Shown: positions 1 through 5,776, numbered from the stretch's first letter. The stretch: DNA of 5,776 nucleotides from Bacteriovoracaceae bacterium (GCA_007116425.1 SKIL01000370.1:1-5776), one strand, 5' to 3'. The notes: generated by a model not told the origin, from the sequence alone. A program made the numbers and translations.

Positions 1-636
1 ATAGCTCATAATTCCAATTACCACATACCCCCATCCGACTCTCATCGTCAACATCACCCAGTTAAACATATAGCCTGCACCTAGGGATGAGCCCTCGATA
101 AAAAAGTCGTGAAAATGCATCATTCCCATTCCCGTTCCGGCCATCTTGACGACTAATAAAGCCCCCGTAATCATGACGGCCTTTTTCAAAGGCTCCTCAC
201 TGAGCTTTGGCACAACCAAATACCAGTGCCCGAGAACCATTGCGTAGGTAATCACTCCTAAAAACAGAGAAGAGGAGAGGAAAAAAAGGATAAATGGTGG
301 ATACATATTGTGATAAATCATCACCACCCAAACCAACGATGCGTTTTGTACCAGATAAAATAGCCACATAGGCCATGTTTTGCGATCACCATGCAAAGCA
401 TAAGTTAAGAGCGAACAGGCCATAACAATATAAAGAAAAATCGCTTGGGGAGAAGTACTACTTGCGTACGTTATATGGATACCTAGCGCAATTAATGCTG
501 AACAGCCTGTGATGGCGTGAACGACCTTAATAAAGCCAGCTCCCGTTTCTTCAGGCCGACAAAGAAAAGAAAAAAATCCCACACCGAGTGCGAGAGAGAT
601 AAAGAAAAATTCTGCAGTTGCAATTACATAAAACAT
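1..636 (-). CDS. Multi-pass inner-membrane protein of unknown function (C-terminus cut off by the window edge)
   Basis: The minus strand is open from an ATG at 634-636 to position 1, giving 212 codons with no stop, so the 3' end is missing. The start is supported by an AAAGGA site (646-651) nine bases upstream. The product is strongly hydrophobic, with about seven predicted spans near residues 3-25, 35-57, 65-82, 88-108, 113-141, 152-174 and 187-210. Visible landmarks are LGHWYLVVPKL at 135-145, the Met/His-rich stretch GTGMGMMHFHDF at 167-178, and a short basic loop HGDRK at 82-86. The GHWYLV-type motif resembles uncharacterised bacterial membrane proteins I have seen, but I cannot assign a function or name. 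The start lies inside the end of the Nudix gene (13-base overlap), so the two are probably co-transcribed and translationally coupled. I am confident that it is a gene; its role is unknown. Confidence 0.85.
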   Translation of the reverse strand, partial: MFYVIATAEFFFISLALGVGFFSFLCRPEETGAGFIKVVHAITGCSALIALGIHITYASSTSPQAIFLYIVMACSLLTYALHGDRKTWPMWLFYLVQNASLVWVVMIYHNMYPPFILFFLSSSLFLGVITYAMVLGHWYLVVPKLSEEPLKKAVMITGALLVVKMAGTGMGMMHFHDFFIEGSSLGAGYMFNWVMLTMRVGWGYVVIGIMSY

Positions 637-1157
637 AATTTTTGTTCCTTTGTTGTCTTTGATGGCACGTCAGATCGCTCAAGCCATTTCACTACTGATT
701 TTAAATAAGTATCAAGATCCTTATAGATTGGATAGTTTGCGGCGAAGGTTTGCTCCCAAATTTCAGGAAGAATCTTTTCAGAATGTTTTTCGCTCCAGAA
801 ATCAACCCACTTTTGCTCTTCATTGCAATTGATCGCAAAATGATCATCCTCTTCAGGTCGCAAAAAAACAGTGCACACAAAAAGCTCTACCTTTTTATCT
901 TTGTGAGCCTGATCGTCGCTATACTGATGGCCATAACGGCCAAAAAGTCGAAAGCGAGCTGGAGTGATTGAGATCTCACACTCTTCTTCCAACTCTCTAG
1001 CGGCCGCCTGCTCAGCAGTCTCGCCACTCTCGATTTTCCCTCCAGGAATCTCCCAAAGATTTAGGGAGGCCCGCCTTTGAAAATAGACTTGAGGCCTGCC
1101 AGAGGCCATCCCTTTAATAATGACGGCCAATGATATCCACTTCTTTGAAGATTCCAG
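624..1157 (-). CDS. MutT-like Nudix hydrolase (nucleoside triphosphate/diphosphate pyrophosphatase)
   Basis: The protein carries a Nudix box (G x5 E x7 R-E-U-x-E-E-x-G-U) at residues 40-62, counted from the CTG start proposed here. Its G40, E46, R54, E55, E58 and E59 are in place; E55, E58 and E59 are the expected Mg2+ ligands. The Gly of the final G-U pair is replaced by Glu61. The preceding LWEIPGGKIESGET closely matches MutT-type 8-oxo-dGTP diphosphatases, but the C-terminus (to about 177 residues) is longer than E. coli MutT and the substrate cannot be fixed. The start is uncertain. The longest frame begins at a GTG at 1188-1190, inside the stem of the upstream terminator, and a TTG lies at 1167-1169 with no ribosome binding site. 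The only good GGAG (1164-1167) sits six bases before a CTG at 1155-1157, which puts the start just before the first beta strand (KKWISLAVII). The gene ends inside the start of the downstream membrane-protein gene. Confidence 0.88.
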   Translation of the reverse strand: MESSKKWISLAVIIKGMASGRPQVYFQRRASLNLWEIPGGKIESGETAEQAAARELEEECEISITPARFRLFGRYGHQYSDDQAHKDKKVELFVCTVFLRPEEDDHFAINCNEEQKWVDFWSEKHSEKILPEIWEQTFAANYPIYKDLDTYLKSVVKWLERSDVPSKTTKEQKLCFM

Positions 1158-1163
1158 AAAACT

Positions 1164-1167
1164 CTCC
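1164..1167 (-). promoter_or_regulatory. Shine-Dalgarno GGAG that argues for a CTG start of the Nudix gene
   Basis: On the minus strand TTGGAGAG is followed by TTTT and then CTG, giving a GGAG-to-start spacing of six bases. The phospholipase D gene (TTGGAGAG, spacing seven) and mgtE (TTGGAGTG, spacing six) have almost identical sites at confident ATG starts. The alternative GTG and TTG starts have only T-rich sequence upstream. The CTG start is therefore an inference from site geometry and is not proven. Confidence 0.5.
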
Positions 1168-1169
1168 AA

Positions 1170-1204
1170 TATAAAAAATAAAAAACCCACCGTTTAAGGT
1201 GGGT
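1170..1204 (-). terminator. Rho-independent terminator after the phospholipase D-like gene
   Basis: On the minus strand a perfect 7-bp stem, ACCCACC/GGTGGGT (arms 1198-1204 and 1185-1191), closes a 6-base loop (TTAAAC). It is followed by a T-rich run of five T, one A and six T. It lies about 33 bases after the phospholipase D stop codon (1237-1239). On the plus strand the stem is not followed by T residues, so it works in one direction only. It overlaps the longest possible reading frame of the Nudix gene, which argues against the upstream GTG start. Confidence 0.9.
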
Positions 1205-1236
1205 CGAAACTGAAAGCATTTCTACAATAATACAAT

Positions 1237-2670
1237 TTAATGATTAAAGGCCAGACCGCAAGCTTCAAATTGTTGCTCAATTCGCTCATAAACCCAAGGC
1301 AAAGCTCCCCAGTGAGCAAGATTGTTTAAACGCTCAATCTCCCGAGTAAACTCCTGAGCGACTTCTTCATTTTCAATCACAACCAGAAATTCATCATTAT
1401 TATGATTGCCCGAGCTAGACCAGTTCTGTGAGCCAAAAACCACTTTTCGATTATCGATAACAGCAAACTTGTGGTGAAGTTTATCTCCATTTAACTCTGG
1501 AATACCGACTCTTCTTGCTGGCGGAGACCACGGGTTGATCCCGGCCTGAAACTGACAATCATGGCGAGGAAGGGTAAGACCGAGAAGATCGAGTGCTTTG
1601 CTGTAATACCGATAAGCGAAAAGTCGATCAACTAAAACACTTAATTCTATCCCTCTTTCACGCTTTACTGTTTTCATCGCATCCGCCAAGGCCTGATCAG
1701 AAAAAACAAAGAGAGCAGCAGAGATGGATTCTTCAGCACTTAGTAGCGAGCGCTTAATAAGGCCGGCCGTAGACTCAGCGTAGGAGAGGCGACGGCTCGT
1801 CGGTGCGAACTGAGTCGTAATACTCATATCTTCAGAAAGTCGTCGCACCTTCGGATCTCGGTGAGGCTTATTCAATCCAAATAGCGGCCGGTGATGCTCT
1901 CCAACTTTTAGACCTTCAGAACCAAACATATAATTAAACTCATCTAAAAAAAGTTGAGTTAAACTTTTATCTTCAATTAAAAAAAGTGCGTTTGCATTCC
2001 CTAGCCGGTCGTTACCATTTGGAATTCCAAAAAAGTCATGAACTGTAAAATTCGCAGAGGTGAGAATTAGTTTTTGATTATCGATCACAACAAATTTGTG
2101 ATGCATAAGATTATTACCACCACTTCCATCAGCGGTATCATCAATTAAAACAACATCCGAGTTGCGCAACAGCTCAATTGCATCGGCATACAAGGGGTCT
2201 TCCTTATCTGAAATTTGCCCACTATCTAAAAGTTGTGCCAGCTCTCTCAATTGATAAAGCCTCTGAGCGTGTAGATCACGCTCGGCCTCGTCTGTTTCGT
2301 AAAGATCAATTTTTTGTGAGTTTTGAAGCTGATCGGCACTCAAAGCCTCCCAAATTGTATTATTATATCGGCTATCGATGATCACTCGAACCTGCACACC
2401 CTGCTCTTGCTTTTCAATTAAGGCCTGAGCAATCGCAGACAGCCTAAACTCTTGAACGGCCACTTCAATCGAACTTGTGGCCTTTTGAATTTCATTAACG
2501 ATCATCGTTTGAAAATCTACACCTTGGCGATAAACTTTTCTGACCGGATCAACATAAACTTTAGTGTCATCTTGATTGAAAAAGACTTGAACCGAAGCTT
2601 GAGCATTTGAGGTGGCAACCAAAAAAGTTAAAGCTGCAACAAGTGATAAAGTGAAATTTTTCATCTTCAT
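1237..2670 (-). CDS. Exported phospholipase D-superfamily protein with two HKD motifs (Nuc/PLD-like phosphodiesterase)
   Basis: This 477-residue protein starts with a Sec signal peptide: KMK, then a hydrophobic core at about 6-20, then the AxA cleavage site AQA, with cutting expected after A25. Two complete HxKx4D motifs follow: H190/K192/D197 with TSANFT downstream, and H399/K401/D406 with GSQNWSSSG at 413-421. Both half-sites of a PLD active site are therefore present, and an active enzyme is expected. The second half, with NNDEF and a downstream VIENEE, resembles Nuc-type endonucleases and mitochondrial PLD6-like proteins. Substrate (phospholipid or nucleic acid) cannot be decided from sequence. 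There are no membrane spans after the signal peptide, so the product is periplasmic or secreted. The ATG at 2668-2670 is preceded by GGAG (2678-2681) at seven bases. The gene appears monocistronic, with its own leader and a strong terminator after it. Confidence 0.95.
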   Translation of the reverse strand: MKMKNFTLSLVAALTFLVATSNAQASVQVFFNQDDTKVYVDPVRKVYRQGVDFQTMIVNEIQKATSSIEVAVQEFRLSAIAQALIEKQEQGVQVRVIIDSRYNNTIWEALSADQLQNSQKIDLYETDEAERDLHAQRLYQLRELAQLLDSGQISDKEDPLYADAIELLRNSDVVLIDDTADGSGGNNLMHHKFVVIDNQKLILTSANFTVHDFFGIPNGNDRLGNANALFLIEDKSLTQLFLDEFNYMFGSEGLKVGEHHRPLFGLNKPHRDPKVRRLSEDMSITTQFAPTSRRLSYAESTAGLIKRSLLSAEESISAALFVFSDQALADAMKTVKRERGIELSVLVDRLFAYRYYSKALDLLGLTLPRHDCQFQAGINPWSPPARRVGIPELNGDKLHHKFAVIDNRKVVFGSQNWSSSGNHNNDEFLVVIENEEVAQEFTREIERLNNLAHWGALPWVYERIEQQFEACGLAFNH

Positions 2671-2690
2671 GATGACTCTCCAAAAATAAT

Positions 2691-2711
2691 TGATTACCTA
2701 AATGGTAATCA
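2691..2711. promoter_or_regulatory. Perfect inverted repeat in the leader of the phospholipase D-like gene (operator or 5'-UTR hairpin)
   Basis: Arms TGATTACC (2691-2698) and GGTAATCA (2704-2711) are perfect 8-bp inverted repeats around a 5-base spacer. The element ends nine bases upstream of the GGAG ribosome binding site. It could be a dimeric repressor's operator or, in RNA, an 8-bp hairpin affecting mRNA stability or translation. It lacks a following T run, so it is not a terminator. I do not recognise the binding protein. Confidence 0.55.
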
Positions 2712-2769
2712 CTTTATTTGATAGAGGCCATCTAATAAAAAGATGACAGAAAGAACTTAGGGTGAGTTT

Positions 2770-2775
2770 ATTATA
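2770..2775 (-). promoter_or_regulatory. Possible -10 box for the phospholipase D-like gene
   Basis: A consensus TATAAT occurs on the minus strand about 100 bases upstream of the start codon and 15 bases beyond the stop of the preceding lipoprotein gene. The expected -35 position (about 2793-2798, GGCGTT) matches poorly, so the call rests on the -10 box and on the need for a promoter in this gap. The AT-rich context makes a chance match possible. Confidence 0.3.
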
Positions 2776-2790
2776 ATTGACAATTTAAGC

Positions 2791-3729
2791 TTAACGCCTC
2801 GCGCAACGAAAACCGAAGAAGTCCCCCGCTCCGTCGGGCATTGCAGCAAGAATCAAAGCAAATGGACCACTCGCAAACCAAGGTCTCGGACCCCCTCGCA
2901 ATGCGGCCCCACCACTTCCACCATACACTTGCCCATACCCTAAGGAGACTTTTATCTCCGATGCGCTCGGACCAATGTCTTGAATCGACAGGGAAGAACA
3001 TTCAAATTGCTCAATCGACTTCCACTCTTCAGGACAATCCCTAGGCCCAGATTCTAAGTCTCCGCCAATTGTCCAATCCACCCAATTCCAAGTATTGCCG
3101 ACAAAATCCCAAATTTTTCTTCCACTACTTAAATAAAGGGTGCGACGATACATATGGTCACCAGAGCTAGCGCAGACACTGCCGTGAAGGTTGTATTCAC
3201 AATCTTCGGTTGATGGCGCAGTCGTAGGGTCAAGATTACTCACCCATTGAGTATTCCAAGCACTATGCCCAGACCACCCTTTTGGCAGATGACCGCGCCC
3301 GACTTCACCTTCAGACCAATTTTTATCCACACTTTCGATATCTCTTGCGATCGCAACCCATTCAGGATTCGAGATCAGGTCAAAGCGAGCTCCCAATGCC
3401 TGACATCGTTGCTTGGCCTGGATTTGAGTAATATTTGTCCATGGTAAGTTTTCAGGTCTCGAAACCGGACGGCCAAATTGATCCTGTCTGGCCTCATATT
3501 TCATGACACAAAATGGGGCCGTCCCTAAATCAAGATTCGCCGCAATCTTCAAATATCCCTCAGGACAATCATCTCGAGGTGCAAGATCTGCCTCTGAAGA
3601 CTCTATTTCTTGCTCGACTTCTGATGTTTCACTATAAACCTTTAGCTGATCAACTTCAGATTCCTTCTGCTTCTGACACCCAAGAATCAACAAAAAGAAA
3701 GAAATAAAAAAATAATTGAGCTTCTGCAT
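2791..3729 (-). CDS. Lipoprotein with an FGE/SUMF-like (C-type-lectin-fold) domain, probably non-catalytic
   Basis: The 312-residue protein begins with a lipoprotein signal: hydrophobic residues 6-16 and lipobox ILGC with the lipidated Cys at 18. A Glu/Ser-rich linker (about 20-53) follows, then a formylglycine-generating-enzyme-like domain (about 54-312). Family landmarks are CPEGY at 55, FCVMKYEA at 73-80, NPEWVAIAR at 121-129, IWDFVGNTWNWVDW at 206-219, the GG-rich ALRGG at 276-280, and the terminal GFRC at 306-309. The paired catalytic cysteines that true FGE enzymes carry between the RGG and GFR elements are absent (that stretch has no Cys), so sulfatase activation is unlikely. A binding or structural role in the envelope is more plausible. 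Several Cys suggest disulfides. No clear ribosome binding site precedes the ATG at 3727-3729. It lies ten bases after the original stop of the decayed paralogue, so translation may have depended on coupling. Confidence 0.9.
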   Translation of the reverse strand: MQKLNYFFISFFLLILGCQKQKESEVDQLKVYSETSEVEQEIESSEADLAPRDDCPEGYLKIAANLDLGTAPFCVMKYEARQDQFGRPVSRPENLPWTNITQIQAKQRCQALGARFDLISNPEWVAIARDIESVDKNWSEGEVGRGHLPKGWSGHSAWNTQWVSNLDPTTAPSTEDCEYNLHGSVCASSGDHMYRRTLYLSSGRKIWDFVGNTWNWVDWTIGGDLESGPRDCPEEWKSIEQFECSSLSIQDIGPSASEIKVSLGYGQVYGGSGGAALRGGPRPWFASGPFALILAAMPDGAGDFFGFRCARR

Positions 3730-3739
3730 AAAATTATGC

Positions 3740-4221
3740 TTACTGATTTGGACGATAAACGCAACGAAAACCGATATAACTTAGGCGACTCTCTGGTGGA
3801 TAGCTCAAGGATAAAGCGTAAATTCCCGCGATACTTCCATCTGAGCGATGGCCACCTCGCCTCGCAGCTCCACCGGTACTTCCATAGCTTCCCAAAACAA
3901 CATGGTCACTTTGTTCCCGACCATTTTCGCGAGAGTTTTGAGTTTGATCGTAATAATCGCTAACGTCTTTAACTGAAAGAATATTAAAAGGTGACCCATC
4001 ACTATGCCCGCGATAAATCTGTCCCTCACCAATCCGGTTTGAAGTCCGAGCTCTCCTTCTTTAGCCTCAAACTTCATCACACAAAAAGCAGGAACTCCCA
4101 GCTCTTCATTTTCAGCAATAAAAACAAAGCCCGTTGGGCAGACGTCACTTTTATTATTAAAAAAATGACATCCACCCAACAAGAAAAGAATGATGAGAAA
4201 GTATCCAAAAGATCTAAACAT
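3740..4221 (-). pseudogene. Decayed FGE/SUMF-like lipoprotein, paralogue of the downstream gene (frameshift and internal deletions)
   Basis: The ATG at 4219-4221 opens a good lipoprotein start: lipobox LGGC with Cys18, then VCPTGF and FCVMKFEAKEGELG, matching the downstream paralogue in order and spacing. After about residue 57-62 this frame turns into unrelated sequence and stops at a TGA (3805-3807). The family sequence resumes in another frame from about 4050-4033 (SNRIGEGQIYRGHSDGSP), includes YGSTGGAARRGG and ends with IGFRCVYRPNQ and a TAA at 3740-3742. Compared with the paralogue, about 50 residues are missing before IGEGQ. About 65 more are missing between GREQ and SDHVVLG (near 3910), including the WDxxGNxWxW motif. 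The second loss keeps frame. The remnant lies only six bases after mgtE. Sequencing error could explain the frameshift but not both losses, so I call it a pseudogene. A truncated lipoprotein of 138 residues could still be made. Confidence 0.82.
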
Positions 4222-4227
4222 ACCCCA

Positions 4228-5577
4228 TCATACCACGGCCGGAAGAATTGCTGTTGCAATCGCAAAGTAAATCATCACACCCGCAGCATCAGCAATAGAT
4301 GTAATCAACGGTGCACTGGCAGTTGCAGGGTCGAGCTTAAACTTACTTAAAAGAAAAGGTAAACTCATTCCAACAATACTCCCGACAAGAACAGTAAGTA
4401 CCATTGTCATAGAGACAACCATCGCAATCTGTGGACCACCTCTTATTGCACCGAGAACAGAAACGGCCAAGGCCATAGTCAAACCGAGTAAGGCCGCAAT
4501 CAAAATCTCACGTCCCATCATCTTACTCCAGTCCTTCAAAACAACTTCACCAGTAGCAAGAGCACGTACCATTAAGGTTGCAGACTGAGAGCCGGCATTA
4601 CCACCACTATCAATTAGCAGTGGCAAAAAGAAAACGAGAGCAACATAAGCTTCGATTGTATCTTCGAAATAAGCAATACCAGCACCCGAAAAAATATTTC
4701 CAAAAACCAAGAGAACGAGCCAGCCAATTCTCTTTTTGTAAAGTAGCCACCAACTGGCACTTAAGATATCTCCAGAGATTTTACCAATACTGGCCTGATG
4801 GTGGAAATCCTCTGTCGCCTCTTCCTCAATAACGTCCAAGGCATCATCATAAGTCACAATCCCGCAAAGCCTTTGGGCCTCATCGACCACAGGCAAAGCG
4901 ACGACATCATACTTTGAAATCTGCTTCGCTGCGAACTCTGGCGACTCTTTCAAGGAAATTGCCATTGTCTCCTCTTGCATGATCTCTTTAATTGGCCGTG
5001 TCCTATCTGCCAATATCAAGTTTTCAAGCTTGACCATCCCCAGAACTTTTCGGTTGTCATCAATCACATAGGTTCGGTTAATTGTTTCAACCTCTCTCGC
5101 CTCTCTTCTTAATTTATGAAGAGCTTCATCGACTGACATCTCCGGCGACAAAGTTGAATAATCGGTCGTCATGATCGAACCAACGCTGTCCTCGTCATAA
5201 GAGAGAAGTTGCTTAATATCCTCTCGCTCTACTTTCGCCATGGCATGTAAAATGTCATCATAAAATGGCGGTTCAAAAAGTTGCAAAAGATCAGCTCTAT
5301 CATCAGAAGACATAACATTGAGAGTTTGAGCAAAATTCTGAGCGCCAACAAAATGAGCAAATTCAATAATGCGGTTTTCAGAGAAATAGGCCAATATTTT
5401 TGACTGTCTCTCTTGTGGGATAAGATTCATCACTTGAGAAGTTTCTTCAATAGAGAGCAACTCCATCAAAACGGCAAAGTCTGCGGGATGCTCTTCAAAG
5501 GCAATCGCCTTAACTCTCTCCCAATTTTGCTCTTGAACGAGCTTCTTAAATTTTTGAGTTGTCATTGTATCTGTCAT
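4228..5577 (-). CDS. mgtE: Magnesium channel/transporter MgtE
   Basis: The 449-residue product matches MgtE in full length and domain order. It has a cytosolic helical N domain (about 10-130), two CBS domains (about 131-190 and 196-252), a connecting plug-type helix (about 255-283) and five membrane spans (about 284-304, 309-333, 356-377, 383-410 and 425-447). The signature loop LPLLIDSGGNAGSQS (318-332) is present. So is the acidic residue of the last span (SIADAAGV, D430), which matches the pore Mg2+-binding Asp of Thermus MgtE. By family knowledge it is an inner-membrane Mg2+ uptake channel whose N and CBS domains close the pore when cytosolic Mg2+ is high. The ATG at 5575-5577 has GGAG (5584-5587) six bases upstream; an in-frame ATG at codon 5 is a weaker choice. 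It follows the small membrane-protein gene by 12 bases and precedes the decayed lipoprotein by six. No leader long enough for an Mg2+ riboswitch is visible within the window. Confidence 0.97.
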   Translation of the reverse strand: MTDTMTTQKFKKLVQEQNWERVKAIAFEEHPADFAVLMELLSIEETSQVMNLIPQERQSKILAYFSENRIIEFAHFVGAQNFAQTLNVMSSDDRADLLQLFEPPFYDDILHAMAKVEREDIKQLLSYDEDSVGSIMTTDYSTLSPEMSVDEALHKLRREAREVETINRTYVIDDNRKVLGMVKLENLILADRTRPIKEIMQEETMAISLKESPEFAAKQISKYDVVALPVVDEAQRLCGIVTYDDALDVIEEEATEDFHHQASIGKISGDILSASWWLLYKKRIGWLVLLVFGNIFSGAGIAYFEDTIEAYVALVFFLPLLIDSGGNAGSQSATLMVRALATGEVVLKDWSKMMGREILIAALLGLTMALAVSVLGAIRGGPQIAMVVSMTMVLTVLVGSIVGMSLPFLLSKFKLDPATASAPLITSIADAAGVMIYFAIATAILPAVV

Positions 5578-5589
5578 ATCTCACTCCAA

Positions 5590-5748
5590 TTATTTTTTTA
5601 TACTAACAAAGTCTGTTCTCGTCTTATCTTGCGCTAAAGAGGCCAAGGTATAACCGGCCACTAAATTGCCCAGTCCAATTAGGATCACAAGCATAAGAAC
5701 TCGAAAGAAAACCAATACCTCTTTATACCGCTCTCTATTTTTTATCAT
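5590..5748 (-). CDS. Small single-span membrane protein upstream of mgtE (52 residues, unknown function)
   Basis: The frame starts at an ATG (5746-5748) preceded by a near-perfect ribosome binding site, GGAGGTGAG, with GGAGG five bases before the ATG, and ends with TAA at 5590-5592. The protein has a basic N-terminus (MIKNRERYK), one hydrophobic segment (about 11-38, VLVFFRVLMLVILIGLGN onward) and a charged C-terminal tail ending in SIKK, as expected for a small inner-membrane protein. Only 12 bases separate it from mgtE, so the two are very probably co-transcribed. I do not recognise the family. A partner or regulator of MgtE is possible from position alone, but nothing in the sequence shows that. 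Confidence 0.75.
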   Translation of the reverse strand: MIKNRERYKEVLVFFRVLMLVILIGLGNLVAGYTLASLAQDKTRTDFVSIKK

Positions 5749-5776
5749 GTCTCACCTCCATCCAAGAGGTTAGAAA

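Noticed and set aside
650..971. Plus-strand open frames opposite the Nudix gene
   Set aside because: They are antisense to a gene with a clear Nudix motif and show no recognisable domain or good ribosome binding site.
624..1190. Nudix gene starting at the GTG at 1188-1190
   Set aside because: This start lies inside the stem of a strong terminator, has no ribosome binding site, and adds an N-terminus that simply translates the T-rich terminator tail.
2771..3001. Minus-strand frame of 76 codons over the end of the lipoprotein gene
   Set aside because: It overlaps the FGE-like domain in another frame; the GFRC-ending frame is the family match.
4028..4060. Programmed ribosomal frameshift in the decayed lipoprotein
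   Set aside because: No slippery heptamer or downstream structure is evident, and internal domain segments are missing, which fits decay rather than recoding.
3805..4221. Intact short lipoprotein with its own C-terminus
   Set aside because: Family sequence resumes in another frame and continues to 3740, so the tail after about residue 62 is a frameshift artefact of a decayed gene.
4077..4265. Minus-strand frame of 62 codons across the mgtE end and the decayed lipoprotein start
   Set aside because: It is out of frame with both recognised sequences and has no independent support.
5745..5776. End of an upstream gene overlapping the small membrane protein by ATGA (frame ending GGET then TGA)
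   Set aside because: Only nine codons are visible and other frames are also possible, so a coding call cannot be supported.
5578..5776. Mg2+-sensing riboswitch upstream of mgtE
   Set aside because: The region is occupied by a small coding frame and leaves only a 12-base gap before mgtE, with no room for a riboswitch in the window.

Overview
The window looks like chromosomal DNA from a moderately AT-rich Gram-negative bacterium. Every gene I can support is on the minus strand, so transcription runs from right (5776) to left (1). Two adjacent lipoproteins share a formylglycine-generating-enzyme-like (FGE/SUMF) fold and the signature FCVMK(Y/F)EA after an N-terminal lipobox. I associate that family with Bdellovibrio/Bacteriovorax relatives (Bdellovibrionota). 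This placement is an inference from family resemblance, not proof.

In order of transcription, the right-hand block holds four genes. The first is a 52-residue single-span membrane protein (5590-5748) with a very strong ribosome binding site. Next is mgtE (4228-5577), a full-length Mg2+ channel/transporter. It is followed 6 bases later by a decayed FGE-like lipoprotein (3740-4221), with one frameshift and apparently two internal deletions, and then by an intact FGE-like lipoprotein (2791-3729). Spacing is tight throughout, so these probably form one operon that may begin outside the window.

The middle block is an exported two-HKD phospholipase D-superfamily protein (1237-2670). It has its own leader, which contains a perfect 8-bp inverted repeat and a possible -10 box, and it ends in a clear Rho-independent terminator (about 1170-1204).

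The left-hand block is a MutT-like Nudix hydrolase (ending at 624) whose 5' end lies immediately beyond, or inside, that terminator. It overlaps by 13 bases the start of a multi-pass membrane protein (1-636) that runs off the left edge. The best ribosome binding site for the Nudix gene points to an unusual CTG start.

The genes do not form an obvious single pathway. They cover Mg2+ transport, cell-envelope lipoproteins, an exported phosphodiesterase/nuclease-like enzyme, nucleotide hydrolysis and an unknown membrane protein. I see no mobile element, CRISPR array, tRNA or rRNA, and no convincing new multi-gene system. The items most worth a second look are the decayed lipoprotein next to its intact paralogue, the terminator/CTG-start arrangement, the leader palindrome and the small membrane protein. 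No stretch over 300 bases lacks a gene.
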